Shown: positions 29,818 through 39,145, counted from the stretch's first letter. The stretch: 64,000 nucleotides of DNA from Bin5 sp965220715 (GCA_965220715.1 OZ244843.1:62001-126000); one strand, 5' to 3'. Notes: generated by a model not told the origin, from the letters alone. A program made the numbers and translations.

Positions 29818-30105
29818 GTTCCGTTGACATTTTGGGAAGGCTGTTCAGATGTCAACAAGAACTGAAAGCCTGCAGGCCTGTTAGGGATGTTTCTCGCTTG
29901 AATGTTGAAATAGACAAAACCAATTGATCCGCGAAGTCACGCGAAGGGTCGCGAAGAACACCTTTTTGTCCGCGGAGGACGCGGAGGGACGCGGAGAACG
30001 CCAAAGGCGTATCGGATTTTCTTTGCGTGACTGCGCCGCCCTTCGACGATCAGGCGTAATTTGCACCCGGAAGTCGCTGTTCAGACAAACGTCAACGAGC
30101 CCTAG
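29814..30105. mobile_element. 292-bp MITE-like element, copy 1
   Basis: Begins and ends with CTAG. Inside these are imperfect terminal inverted repeats: GTTCCGTTGAC at the left, and GTCAACGAGCC at the right (reverse complement GGCTCGTTGAC). The left end also contains an internal hairpin GTTGACAT/ATGTCAAC. The interior holds two modules, one GCGAAG-type and one GCGGAG-type, the same units that make up the tandem array at 58-59.6 kb. No transposase is encoded. Two more copies of identical length occur at 56460 and 62235, each differing by one or two bases. The remaining gap up to the next gene is heptamer repeat. Confidence 0.82.
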
Positions 30106-30115
30106 AGACGAGGTT

Positions 30116-30150
30116 AGTTTTTGGTAGGCAGTTTTTAGTTTTTAGTAACA
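30116..30150 (+). repeat. AGTTTTT heptanucleotide array
   Basis: Seven-base units in phase (AGTTTTT, GGTAGGC, AGTTTTT, AGTTTTT, AGTAACA), then the recurring tail GCAAGCGGCC. The same arrangement precedes the next two PhyH genes and occurs in nuo intergenic gaps. Confidence 0.75.
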
Positions 30151-30253
30151 GCAAGCGGCCGAGTCTTGGGCAGTAACCGAAAACCACAAAACCAGCAGTC
30201 CGGGGCTGCTAAAAACAGACAACCGACCACGATAGATTTATGGAGTACGGACA

Positions 30254-31057
30254 ATGCAGAGTGCAAACGGAAACAAAGCGCCGGCCCAACGCAAGGCGCT
30301 GACGGAAGAACAGATCAACCGCTTCTGGATCGAGGGCTATCTGACCATTGGCAAGATCCTGGAGGATGACGAAGTCGATCTGTTGCGGCGGGAGTATGAT
30401 CGTGAATTTGAACTGGCGCGCAGCGGCAGCAATCCCAGATTCCGCAATTTGTCGATCGGCGATACGGACGACCTGGAGGCCAAAAACCAGGCCGATACGC
30501 AGATGCTGCAGATCATGCAGATGTGCGAATACAACATCCACTTTCGCCGCCTGCTCTACGAAGACCGCATTCTTGATATGGTCGAAGATTTGATTGGACC
30601 GAATATCCAACTCTTCCACGACCAGGCGCTGTTCAAACCGGCCCACCACGGCGGCCCCGTCCACTGGCACCAGGATAACGCCTACTGGCGCTGCTCCCCG
30701 CCCAACCTGGTGAGCTGCTGGCTGACGCTGGACGATGTGGACATCAACAACGGCGCGATGCAGTTTATCCCCGGTTCCCACTTCCGCTCTGAGGAGCACG
30801 ACCGGGCCACCGACGCCAGCGTCCTGCTCGACATGGGCGACAAGATCGAGCAGTCCAAGGCTGCGGTCATCGCCCTGCCGGCCGGCGGTGTGACGCTGCA
30901 CCACTGCCAGACTTTGCACTACACCGCGCCCAACGTCACCGACCGCCAGCGCCGGGCATTTGCCATCCACTTCATGAATCCCGGCACCAAGTCGCTGCGC
31001 GAAATGGAGTATCTGGAGGTGTCGTTCGAGCGGCCGATGCTGCGGATGCGGGTTTGA
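30254..31057 (+). CDS. PhyH-family Fe(II)/2-oxoglutarate dioxygenase (1)
   Basis: 267 residues. Phytanoyl-CoA dioxygenase-like enzymes hydroxylate small molecules using Fe(II), oxygen and 2-oxoglutarate. The iron site is visible: HWHQDNAYW gives the HxD pair near residues 138-140, and HHCQTLHYTAPN supplies the distal His, followed by a basic RQRRAFAIHFM for the 2-oxoglutarate. QFIPGSHF is a typical beta-bulge. It is followed by a close paralogue (31503) with most residues identical, the product of tandem duplication. Its place behind a sugar ABC transporter suggests catabolism of an imported compound. The substrate is unknown. Confidence 0.9.
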   Translation: MQSANGNKAPAQRKALTEEQINRFWIEGYLTIGKILEDDEVDLLRREYDREFELARSGSNPRFRNLSIGDTDDLEAKNQADTQMLQIMQMCEYNIHFRRLLYEDRILDMVEDLIGPNIQLFHDQALFKPAHHGGPVHWHQDNAYWRCSPPNLVSCWLTLDDVDINNGAMQFIPGSHFRSEEHDRATDASVLLDMGDKIEQSKAAVIALPAGGVTLHHCQTLHYTAPNVTDRQRRAFAIHFMNPGTKSLREMEYLEVSFERPMLRMRV

Positions 31058-31061
31058 GGTC

Positions 31062-31089
31062 AGTTTTTAGTTGTCAGTTTTTAGTTTTT
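31062..31089 (+). repeat. AGTTTTT heptanucleotide array
   Basis: Units AGTTTTT, AGTTGTC, AGTTTTT, AGTTTTT in seven-base phase, then GGTAACTGCAAGCGG. This tail is nearly the same as in the other arrays. Confidence 0.75.
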
Positions 31090-31099
31090 GGTAACTGCA

Positions 31100-31480
31100 A
31101 GCGGTCTCGCCGGGGTAGAGGCTGAGTTTTCAGATAGCCACAACCCGTGTGGGGACGCAAACCACTATCGCTGACACCATCCGGGCTTTTTTTAGTACGT
31201 GCTTGGTGGACAGCCTCACTGCTGCGATGAAGGCGTATCGTCGGTGAGGCGTGTTTTTGGAGGGGGGCGTTGCGGGGGGTGTCCCCCCGCACAAGGGAGG
31301 GCCGAAGGCCCGACCGCCCAAAAAGGGCGTAGCCCCTGGCGGCGGCGGGGGTTTGCCGACGACAGCCCTGAGCCGCCTTAGCGGCGAAGGGTGCGCAGGC
31401 ACGCCTTAGCGGGCCGGAGCCGCCGGAGGGCGTCTGCGCCCGCAGGCGTCCATACACGCAAAAGGGCCAAACGAAGCACG
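31100..31480. repeat. GC-rich intergenic region with hairpins
   Basis: Non-coding gap between the two PhyH paralogues. It contains a perfect hairpin GCGGGGGG-TGT-CCCCCCGC (31272-31290) and smaller palindromes (GGGCCGAAGGCCC, CGCCCAAAAAGGGCG). This looks like a dispersed palindromic repeat of the REP kind. Its base composition is unlike the flanking genes. A short T run near 31185 is not preceded by a good stem. Confidence 0.5.
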
Positions 31481-31502
31481 AGAGATTCCTGGAGAACAGA
31501 AA

Positions 31503-32273
31503 ATGCAGACCGCAAATGGGGACAAGACAGCGATGGTGCGCAAGGCGCTGACCGAAGAGCAGGTCAACGACTTCTGGATCGACGGATATCTGGGCATTGG
31601 CAAGATCCTGGAGGATGACGAAGTCGAGCTGTTGCGGCGGGAGTATGACAGCGAATTTGAACGGGCGCGCAGCGGCCTTAATCCCAAGTACCGCAGCCAT
31701 GCGATCGGCGAAACCAAGATGCTGCAGATCATGCAGATGTGCGAATACAACATCCACTTTCGGCGCCTGCTGTACGACGACCGTATTCTGGATATGGTCG
31801 AAGATTTGATTGGGCCGAACATCCAACTTTTCCACGACCAGGCGCTGTACAAACCGGCACGGCATGGCGCCCCCGCCCTCTGGCACCAGGACAACGCTTA
31901 CTGGCGCTGCTCGCCGCCCAACCTGGTGAGCTGCTGGCTGACGCTGGACGATGTGGACATTCACAATGGCGCGATGCAGTTTCTGCCGGGCACACATTTC
32001 CGCTCTGAGGAACACGAGCGGCCCGCCGACAACAACGCCCTGCTCGATTTAGGGGACAAGGTCGACAGTTCGAAGGCGGTCGTTGTCCCCCTGCCGGCCG
32101 GCGGGGTGACGCTGCACCACTGCCAGACGTTGCACTACACTGCGCCCAACGTGACTGACCGGCAGCGGCGGGCCTTTGCGATCCACTTTATGAATCCGGG
32201 TACCAGGTCGCTGCGCGATATGGAATATCTGGAGGTGTCGTTCGAGCGGCCGGTGCTGCGGATGCGGGTTTGA
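31503..32273 (+). CDS. PhyH-family Fe(II)/2-oxoglutarate dioxygenase (2)
   Basis: 256 residues, a tandem paralogue of the previous dioxygenase with long identical stretches (MVEDLIGPNIQLFHDQAL, and the C-terminal EYLEVSFERP.LRMRV). It lacks an 11-residue segment present in the first copy (after residue ~60). Iron ligands are conserved: LWHQDNAYW for HxD and HHCQTLHYTAPN for the distal His. The start is the ATG at 31503, just after AGAACAGAAA. Conservation of all catalytic residues suggests both copies are functional and perhaps differ in substrate. Confidence 0.9.
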   Translation: MQTANGDKTAMVRKALTEEQVNDFWIDGYLGIGKILEDDEVELLRREYDSEFERARSGLNPKYRSHAIGETKMLQIMQMCEYNIHFRRLLYDDRILDMVEDLIGPNIQLFHDQALYKPARHGAPALWHQDNAYWRCSPPNLVSCWLTLDDVDIHNGAMQFLPGTHFRSEEHERPADNNALLDLGDKVDSSKAVVVPLPAGGVTLHHCQTLHYTAPNVTDRQRRAFAIHFMNPGTRSLRDMEYLEVSFERPVLRMRV

Positions 32274-32277
32274 TGTT

Positions 32278-32298
32278 AGTTTTTAGTTGTCAGTTTTT
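32278..32298 (+). repeat. AGTTTTT heptanucleotide array
   Basis: AGTTTTT, AGTTGTC, AGTTTTT in phase, followed by AGTAACGGCAGGCGGCCTCG, the recurring tail. Located between the second and third PhyH genes. Confidence 0.7.
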
Positions 32299-32424
32299 AG
32301 TAACGGCAGGCGGCCTCGTCACGGCTTGGCCTGATGGGGCAGAGGAATTGGATCAAAGTGTTGACGCTGGCGCAGTGAAGGGATAGGTCCCGCCGCCGCC
32401 AGAAGACATAGAGAGACAAGAGAA

Positions 32425-33324
32425 ATGAAGGAGATGACAGCGACACTGACGCCGACAGTAGTGGACGGCGTAGACATTGATGAACTGATCAGCGCGGAGG
32501 TGCTTGAAGAGTACCGGGAGCGCGGGTATTGGGTCAGCCCCAAGCTGTACAGCAGTGAACAGATTGCGGGGATGCGTGAGGCGCAGGAGCGCATGTGGCG
32601 GGGCGAGCACGATTCGGAGATCCCGTCGCAGTACGGGGCGCGGGCGGTGGAGCCGGGCTCGCCGGTCGTGCGGCAGCAGTGCAACGCGTTCTGGCTGAGC
32701 AATGTGATCGGCAAGGTCACCACGAGCCCGCTACTGGGCGCGATCGGCGCGCGCTTTATGGGCGTGGAGACGGTGCGCCTGTGGCATGACCAGGCGGTCT
32801 ACAAGCCGGGCATCGGCCCGGACGGCAGGGACGAAACGGCCGGCAACATCGGCTGGCACCAGGACTACGGGCACTGGAAGGCGTCCAGCACGCCAAATAT
32901 GTGTACGGCCTGGATCGCGCTGCAGGATACGGACCTGCAGAATGGGGGCATGCGCACCATTGTGGGTTCGCACAAGTGGGGGTTGCTGGAAGACAGCGAC
33001 ACGTTCGGCCACAAGGACCTGGACGGGCTGCAGGACCGCTTTGCCAACCAGGAGATCAGCGGCGACTGGCTGGACGAGCCGTGCATCATGGAGGCAGGCC
33101 AGGTTAGTTTCCACCATGCGCTGACGTTGCATGGCTCCGGCCCCAACCTGAGCTGGGAGCCGCGCATGTGCCTGATCTCACATATGATGCCTGGGGACAC
33201 CTTTTATCTGCCCGGGCGGCAGCGGCATCCCAACCTGGTCTTTCTGGGTCCGAATGCGCAGGAGGGAGAGCCCTTCGCCGGCCCCTACTGGCCGCAGATG
33301 TGGACGGAGAAAAGCGAGGAGTGA
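32425..33324 (+). CDS. PhyH-family dioxygenase (3), divergent
   Basis: 299 residues from the ATG at 32425; a second ATG nine bases on has AAGGAG too close to act. The family is the same, but it is only distantly related to the two upstream paralogues. Iron ligands: GWHQDYGHW (HxD) and FHHALTLHGSGPN (distal His); the 2-oxoglutarate arginine is probably in SWEPRMCLISHMM. ALQDTDLQNGGMRTIVGSHK is a typical core strand. It is the third dioxygenase in a row, followed by two convergent Gfo/Idh/MocA genes, supporting a pathway that oxidises and dismantles an imported compound. Confidence 0.9.
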   Translation: MKEMTATLTPTVVDGVDIDELISAEVLEEYRERGYWVSPKLYSSEQIAGMREAQERMWRGEHDSEIPSQYGARAVEPGSPVVRQQCNAFWLSNVIGKVTTSPLLGAIGARFMGVETVRLWHDQAVYKPGIGPDGRDETAGNIGWHQDYGHWKASSTPNMCTAWIALQDTDLQNGGMRTIVGSHKWGLLEDSDTFGHKDLDGLQDRFANQEISGDWLDEPCIMEAGQVSFHHALTLHGSGPNLSWEPRMCLISHMMPGDTFYLPGRQRHPNLVFLGPNAQEGEPFAGPYWPQMWTEKSEE

Positions 33325-33554
33325 GTGGAGAGGAGTGAGGAGAGAGAGGAAAACCAGGAAACGCCGTCGGCGCAGTTGGTGTTTCTGACTCCTCACTCCT
33401 TACTTCTGCCGTTGCTCACTTCTCGCTGTTTCTCTCGCCTCACTCCTGCCCTTCCTCACTCCTCACTTCTCGTCGTTGCTCACTACTCGCTGTTTCTGAC
33501 TCCTCACTTCTCGGCGTTCCTCACTTCTCGGCGTTCCTCACTTCTCGCCGTTTC
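33325..33554. repeat. CT-rich degenerate repeat
   Basis: Between convergent genes. Repeated CTCACTTCTCGGCGTTC-like units (about 17-24 bases, imperfect) fill 33390-33560. The purine-rich strand before it (GAGTGAGGAGAGAGAGG, 33331-33350) could pair with it and act as a terminator-like hairpin for both genes. Confidence 0.55.
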
Positions 33555-34553
33555 TCACTCTTTAATCTCACCGGTCGCGCGTAGTAGCGTCTCTTGCACG
33601 AGCAGTTCGTGCGCGAGGGGGCGGGCGGGCGGCTGTTTGCCCTGGATGGTTTTGAGAAGATCTATCAGTTCCAGGTCGTACAGCCCCTGGCGCGTCTGGG
33701 TCTGGATGGGGACCATGGTATCCCCTGCATCGTAGCCGCCCTGGGCCTCGGTCAGGCAGAGCCGGATTTGCGTTGCCGGCTCGAGCGGTTCCATGATGGC
33801 GCTGCCGCGGCTGCCGTAGACTTCAAAGCGGCGGGCGGCGGGGCGCGTTTCCATGGCCGAGGTATCCACCAGCGCCATGGCCTTCTCGAATTCAAAGACG
33901 CCGAGGGTGTTGTCGGGAAATTCGGCGACCTCGCCGGTTTCGTTGCGCAGGAATGCGGTCACCTTCTGCGGCCGGCCGAGCAGCCAGACGACCTGATCGA
34001 GCATGTGGCAGCCGAGCTCGAAGAATACGCCGCCGCGATGACAGCTGACCTCGCGACGCGCGGCCTCGTCCATCACGGTGCCGATACGCGTGCGCAGGGC
34101 GAAGATATCCCCCAGAAAACCGGACTTTACCCACTCGTCGATCTGCTGGAAGCCGGGGTGATAGCGAAACATATAGCCCATCTGGACGGTCAGGCCCTGC
34201 TTTTCGGCCGAGGCGATTGTGCGCTGCCACTGCGGCCAGTTGTCGCCGGCCGGTTTGTCGTACCAGACATGCTTGCCGGCGTGGACGCAGCGCTCGGTCT
34301 GTTCGAGGCTGTGGTAGGTGGGGCCTTCGGAGGCGATGGCGGCGATGCTGGCATCATCCAGCATTTCGCTCTCGCTGCCGAACCAGTTTACGTCCTGGTA
34401 GGGGCCGTCGGCAGCGGCCATTGCGCGGCGCCGCTCTTCGTCCGGCTCCAAGACGCCGGCCAGTTCCACATTTGGATTATCCAAGAAGGCGCGCAACTTG
34501 CCGGCGGCGTGGGCATGCTTGGTTCCGTATTGGGCTACACGAATAGCTGTCAT
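33555..34553 (-). CDS. Gfo/Idh/MocA-family oxidoreductase (1)
   Basis: 332 residues. It has a Rossmann N-terminal half with an atypical start (VAQYGTKHAHAAGKL replaces the usual GxGxxG). ASEGPTYHSLEQTERCVHAG and the DKP variant of the catalytic EKP follow (KHVWYDKPAGDN). The second half holds the substrate-binding beta sheet with GGVFFELGCHMLDQVVWLLG, where the His is the usual active-site partner. Such enzymes oxidise or epimerise sugars and inositols with NAD(P). It reads toward the PhyH genes and is preceded by a repeat zone. The substrate is unknown. Confidence 0.88.
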   Translation of the reverse strand: MTAIRVAQYGTKHAHAAGKLRAFLDNPNVELAGVLEPDEERRRAMAAADGPYQDVNWFGSESEMLDDASIAAIASEGPTYHSLEQTERCVHAGKHVWYDKPAGDNWPQWQRTIASAEKQGLTVQMGYMFRYHPGFQQIDEWVKSGFLGDIFALRTRIGTVMDEAARREVSCHRGGVFFELGCHMLDQVVWLLGRPQKVTAFLRNETGEVAEFPDNTLGVFEFEKAMALVDTSAMETRPAARRFEVYGSRGSAIMEPLEPATQIRLCLTEAQGGYDAGDTMVPIQTQTRQGLYDLELIDLLKTIQGKQPPARPLAHELLVQETLLRATGEIKE

Positions 34554-34570
34554 AGTTGGCTCCTGGGTTG

Positions 34571-34788
34571 TTGAATGCGCTACCGCTTCGCTATTTGAGC
34601 GCCAGTGTTGAATGCGCTACCGCTCCGCTATTTGAGCGCCAGTGTTGAATGCGCTACCGCTCCGCTATTTGAGCGCCAGTGTTGAATGCGCTACCGCTTC
34701 GCTATTTGAGCGCCAGTGTTGAATGCGCTACCGCTTCGCTATTTGAGCGCCAGTGTTGAATGCGCTACCGCTTCGCTATTTGAGCGCT
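34571..34788. repeat. Six tandem 37-bp repeats at a gene end
   Basis: Units of exactly 37 bp (start TTGAATGCGCTACCGCTTCG) begin at 34571, 34608, 34645, 34682, 34719 and 34756. Only a T/C difference separates most. The last unit contains the final codons and stop of the second Gfo/Idh/MocA gene (reverse strand ...ATAGCGCTCAAATAG), so the array grew from the 3' end of that gene. There are no variable spacers, hence not a CRISPR. Confidence 0.9.
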
Positions 34789-35804
34789 ATTTCGGATGGC
34801 AGTTCGACCGCCTGCGGCTGTCCGCTGTGAATCGACTCGATGATTTTTTCGACGACCAGGGTGGCGACGATGCCGGGGTAGGCGGGCACGTAGGGTTCGG
34901 TATCGTTGCGGATGGCATCCACGAGCAGCGGCATTCGATCGATGAAGGGGGGAGAGAGCGACTCGGTGGTCAGTTCGCCGCTGACGGGATCGGGCGTGGT
35001 GATGGTGGCGCGGCGGAAGTGCTTGTCGAGGACGGCGCTCTGTTGGCCATCGTAAAAGGCGAAGAACCATTTTGAAAGCGCCTCGTTGAAGCCGGCGTCA
35101 CTCATCAGGTAGGTGGCGACGGAACCGTTGGCGAAGCGGATGGTGGCGGCGACGGTATCGACGATTTCGGGAGAGGCGAGTTGACCGGGGTGCGTGACCT
35201 GGCCGCCGGTTGCCGAGATCTCGACCGGCGGCGAATCGTGCATCCAGCAGAGCAGGTCGGCCAGGTGGACGCCGACGTCGAAGATGAGGCCGCCGCCGAT
35301 GCCGGGCAGCCACTGCCAGCGGGTGAGGTCTTCACGGGGGAGCATGACCTGGGCATGGCTGACTTTGGCCGGTTGCAGGCGGCTCTTGATGGCGCGCGTG
35401 GCCCCGGAGAAGCGAATGGAGAAGTTGATCATGAGCTTCTTGCCGGCGGCCTGCATGGCTTCGTAGATGCGTAGGCAGTCGGCGGTGGTCATGGCCATGG
35501 GCTTTTCAAGGTAGACGTGCTTGCCGGCTTCGAAGGCGGCGATGGCCAGCTCGGCGTGGGTGCCGTGGGTGGTGGCGATGGTGACGATTTCGATATCTTT
35601 ATCGGCGAAGATGCGGTCCGCGTCGGTGGTGTAGTAGCCGCCTTCGAACTGTTCGTAGTAGCGGCTGGCTGCATCCTCGTTGATGTCGCAGAAGGCGTGC
35701 ACGTCAATATCGGGCGCGGCGACGGCCCACTGGGAATGATAGTTGCCGATGCCGCCGCAGCCGATGAGCGCCCAGCCAAACGGCTGGGCATGTGAACTGG
35801 TCAT
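34776..35804 (-). CDS. Gfo/Idh/MocA-family oxidoreductase (2)
   Basis: 342 residues from the ATG at 35804, chosen for AGGAGGAAAG just upstream; the open frame continues 33 codons further without such a site. Canonical NAD(P) motif GWALIGCGGIGNYHSQW, then ATTHGTHAELAIAAFEAGKH and the catalytic VYLEKPMAMT. The second half shows GGGLIFDVGVHLADLLCWM, with the conserved Asp and His. The last residues (IALK) and stop are part of a 37-bp repeat. It is in the same direction as the first Gfo/Idh/MocA gene, and the two are probably co-expressed in sugar breakdown. Confidence 0.92.
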   Translation of the reverse strand: MTSSHAQPFGWALIGCGGIGNYHSQWAVAAPDIDVHAFCDINEDAASRYYEQFEGGYYTTDADRIFADKDIEIVTIATTHGTHAELAIAAFEAGKHVYLEKPMAMTTADCLRIYEAMQAAGKKLMINFSIRFSGATRAIKSRLQPAKVSHAQVMLPREDLTRWQWLPGIGGGLIFDVGVHLADLLCWMHDSPPVEISATGGQVTHPGQLASPEIVDTVAATIRFANGSVATYLMSDAGFNEALSKWFFAFYDGQQSAVLDKHFRRATITTPDPVSGELTTESLSPPFIDRMPLLVDAIRNDTEPYVPAYPGIVATLVVEKIIESIHSGQPQAVELPSEIALK

Positions 35805-36019
35805 CCTGCTTTCCTCCTTCTGCGTTTGCGTGGGGGCGCAGTTGTTTTGCCTGTGGGAACTGTCGGGAGCGAGACGATACGTGCAAGTCTCACATAGGAG
35901 CAATTGTGCGGTATCCGGTGTGTAAACACAAGTCGCATGCGCGAAGGGAAGCCTTTGTTAGTGTACGAAGAGCAGGAGTGTTTAAGAGTGTAGCACGAGC
36001 GTTCACGAGCGTTTTCACG

Positions 36020-36880
36020 TTGTCTGAATCAGGATTTGCAGGATTTAGGGATTTTCAGGATGGCGGCGGTCCCGCCGGCTCTGGTGCGCTCGTACGAGCG
36101 TTGGATGAGAGATTGCGAGCGTTTGCGAGTGTTGGGCGGATTGTCTGGAGCAGGATTTGTGGGATTTATTGGGATTTTCAGGATGGCGGGGGGCCCGCCG
36201 GCACTGGTGCGCTCGTACGAGCGTTGGACGAGAGATGGCGAGCGTTTACGAGAGATCATGAGCGTTTACGTGTGTTTACGAGTGTTGGGTGGGTTGTCTG
36301 AAGCAGGATTTGCAGGATTTGTTGGGATTTTCAGGATGGCGGGGGGCCCGCCGGCACTGGTGCGCTCGTACGAGCGTTGGACGAGAGATGGCGAGCGTTT
36401 ACGAGAGATCATGAGCGTTTGCGAGTGTTTTCGTGTGTTGGGCGGATTGTCTGAAGCAGGATTTGCAGGATTTCTTGGGATTCTCAGGATGACGGGGGGC
36501 CCGCCGGCATTGGTGCGCTCGTACGAGCGTTGGACGAGAGTTTGCGAGCGTTTACGAGAGATCATGAGCGTTTGCGTGTGTTTACGAGTGTTGGGTGGAT
36601 TGTCTGGAGCAGGATTTGTGGGATTTTTTGGGATTTTCAGGATGGCGGGGGTCCCGCCAGCACTGGTGGGCTCGTACGAGCGTTGGACGAGAGATGGCGA
36701 GCGTTTACGAGAGATCATGAGCGTTTGCGAGTGTTTTCGTGTGTTGGGTGGATTGTCTGGAGCAGGATTTGCAGGATTTATTGGGATTTTCAGGATGGCG
36801 GGGGGCCCGCCGGCACTGGTGGGCTCGGACGAGCGTTGGACGAGAGATGGCGAGCGTTTACGTGTGTTTACGAGAGATTG
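36020..36880. repeat. 153-bp tandem repeat array
   Basis: After a partial unit (36020-36140), units start at 36141, 36294, 36447, 36600 and 36753, each exactly 153 bp. Each unit starts TTGTCTGRAGCAGGATTT, carries the GGATTTTCAGGATGGCGGGG core and a CGTACGAGCGTTGGACGAGA part. Because 153 is a multiple of three, long open frames run on both strands (36036-37142 forward, 36266-37078 reverse). Neither has a good start or a recognisable protein, so I treat it as non-coding. The remaining gap to 37074 and from 35805 shows nothing else. Confidence 0.8.
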
Positions 36881-37074
36881 GTATGGTTGGGCCCTATGGG
36901 TAGACCACGAAATGGGAAGAATAAGTTGCATCCAGACGGATGCGGGCTGCTTTGAGCAGAGCACGAAGTTTTCTCGGTTGGTGTTCGATGGTCGGGCTTT
37001 TGATGCGACCGGGCGAAGCCGGATTCCCGCTGAGTGCGCTGCTTGCCCGGTAGGGCGGGCATCTGATCTTTTTT

Positions 37075-38232
37075 TCAATCAGCGGGCACCTTTATCCAGG
37101 TTGGGTTCGTATCTTCGGCGGGATGTTGCGTCAGCCGTGTGATGACATCTCCGGATGTGGCGACTATGTACAGTTCTCTGTTGCCGTCACGCTCAGAGGT
37201 GAACACAATCTGACTGCCGTCGGGCGACCATGACAGGCTACCATGACTGGCGTAAAGGTCGGTCAGAAAGGAGATATTGGCGCCGGCGGTGTCCATCAGG
37301 TAGAGCGCATTGCTGCCATTGCGATCAGAACCAAACAGAATCCGACTGCCATCCGGGGACCAGGAAATGAACACATCCTCCGCAAGATGGTCAGTGAGGC
37401 GGGTGAGGCCGGTGCCATCGGCGTTTACCAGGTAAATCTCCGGCTGTCCGTCGCGAGTCGAGACAAATGCTATACGGTTACTGTCGGGAGACCAGCGTGG
37501 ACTGATGTCTGTGGCGGGATGATGCGTCAGGCGAGTGAGTTCGGTACCATCTACATTGACTACATAGATGTCGTCACCGTCACGATTCGAGTAGAACGCG
37601 ATTTGGGTTCCGTCCGGAGACCAGGATGTCATTATATCTACAGCGGGGTGGTCGGTAAGGCGTGTCAGGCCGGACCCATCTGCCTTCATTACATAGATGT
37701 CAGGGTTTTCGTTCATGCCAACAGCAACCACCATCATTTTGCCGTCGGGCGACCAGGAAGGGCGGCTGCTGCCCAGCCTGGCCGAAAGGAAGGAGGCTTC
37801 CGAACCGTCAGCGTTCATTATAAATGGCCGGGGATAGTCGACGCCGTCACGGTCAGAAAGAAATACAATGCGGCTTCCGTCCGGAGACCAGGCAGGGGCG
37901 TAGTCTTCCCCGGGATGGTCGGTGAGGCGAACGAGGTCTGAGCCGTCGGTGTTAATTGTATATATGTCTGTGTTTCCTTCACGGTCAGAAACAAAGCCAA
38001 TTCGTTCACAGCAATCCGTCTCGGGAATGACCCAGGGAATCGACGGGCGGCTACAACCGCTGAGAATGACCAGAGTGACAATTGCAGCCGCCAAGGTCAG
38101 AGGACGTTTGAGGAACTTGCCCAATGCGAAAGGCCCCGCCTGGGTCGTTGTGCGGGGAAGAGATGGTTTAGAGACCAATTGCTCGAAAACAGGCGTCTTG
38201 TTAGCCGAATTGTTCGAGTCTTCAGAATTCAT
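37075..38232 (-). CDS. PD40/TolB-like beta-propeller lipoprotein
   Basis: 385 residues from the ATG at 38232. A TTG at 38124 would give a more ordinary 23-residue signal peptide, and the frame is open to 38334. A hydrophobic segment ends in lipobox VILSGC. The mature part consists of seven or so repeats of about 42 residues with the pattern SWSPDGSxIxFxSxRDG..IYxxNxDGTxLTRLTxHPA, the PD40 blade found in TolB. It should form a beta-propeller outside the membrane that binds a protein or glycan partner. It is not clearly linked to a Tol system. It is flanked on both sides by repeats. Confidence 0.85.
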   Translation of the reverse strand: MNSEDSNNSANKTPVFEQLVSKPSLPRTTTQAGPFALGKFLKRPLTLAAAIVTLVILSGCSRPSIPWVIPETDCCERIGFVSDREGNTDIYTINTDGSDLVRLTDHPGEDYAPAWSPDGSRIVFLSDRDGVDYPRPFIMNADGSEASFLSARLGSSRPSWSPDGKMMVVAVGMNENPDIYVMKADGSGLTRLTDHPAVDIMTSWSPDGTQIAFYSNRDGDDIYVVNVDGTELTRLTHHPATDISPRWSPDSNRIAFVSTRDGQPEIYLVNADGTGLTRLTDHLAEDVFISWSPDGSRILFGSDRNGSNALYLMDTAGANISFLTDLYASHGSLSWSPDGSQIVFTSERDGNRELYIVATSGDVITRLTQHPAEDTNPTWIKVPAD

Positions 38233-38334
38233 AGGGCCGGAGCATCCTTTGGTTCCAATGTTCACCTTATTTCGTGATCCAGTTTTGGGGCCATGCGTAG
38301 GTCTTTCGAAAGTTGGTTGCGGTGTCGGATCCAA

Positions 38335-39145
38335 GTTATGGATGCGGGCAGGGCGGAACGACGGTTTTTTTTATCAATTTTTTTAGAAAAATGTCCGCTT
38401 TGTCCGCCCGAAGGCATGTTTTGCGTTCGATTTTGGGCTTTTCCGGGCCGATTTTCCATGATGTCGGTCGGTTTGGGCGGCGGGGTCAGGCCGCGCTGCT
38501 GACGTTGGTCGGTCCACGAAAGACACGAAGTTTCACGAAGAAAACCGCGCTGCCGGACGCAGGCCGGGCGGCTGACGCTGGTCGGCCCGGCCTCGACGGC
38601 CTGCCGGGGCGCGAGGCGAGAGGGCCAACTGCGAATTGAGTTGTGCTGTTGCCGGGGTGTTACGGGTCGTGAGCGGCGATGCCAGGATGCTGGCGAGTCA
38701 GCGGTCACGTTTTTGCTTGGGGCTGTACAGTTCCAGAGTTTGCGATGATGGGGCGTTCTGGAATCGGGATGCCATTGTGGTGATATTATCGCACATTTGT
38801 GCCAGTTTGTCAAGGGTGATGCGGAATATGCTCAGGGCAAACGCATCTTAATTGGGACGCCACAATAGCCCGCGAAGGGGCAGGAAGAACACCTTTTTTG
38901 TCCGCGAAGGGGCGCGAAGGGGCGCGAAGAAAACCTTTTTTTGTCCACGGAGGGGCGCGGAGGACATCTTAGACCCTTTTTGTCCACGGAGGGGCAGGGA
39001 GAACAGGGCAATTGCATCTAAGTTCGGCCGCCACAGTAGCCCGCGAAGGGCGCCCACGAGGGGTGCCCCTACCGATTTAGGGAGCCTCACGTGGGTTTGT
39101 CCCAATTTGATGCAAAATTGCCCTGGGAATATGCTATTTGCGGCT
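38335..39145. repeat. Intergenic region with GCGAAG/GCGGAG modules
   Basis: About 800 bases without a gene. From about 38866 to 39000 it carries the same modules as the 58-kb array and the 292-bp elements (GGGGCGCGAAG..AACACCTTTTTTGTCC and CACGGAGGGGCGCGGAGGAC). A lone GCGAAG-like trace occurs near 38517-38545. The rest shows no RNA or promoter I can support. Confidence 0.6.

Noticed and set aside
34571..34788. CRISPR array (regular 37-bp repeats)
   Set aside because: The units are directly adjacent with no variable spacers, and the last unit is the end of a coding gene. No cas gene is nearby.
36036..37142. 368-codon forward frame through the 153-bp repeats as a real repeat protein
   Set aside because: The start is a non-ATG codon inside the repeat without a ribosome binding site, and the same DNA repeat occurs elsewhere in non-coding context. 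Kept only as a finding to test.
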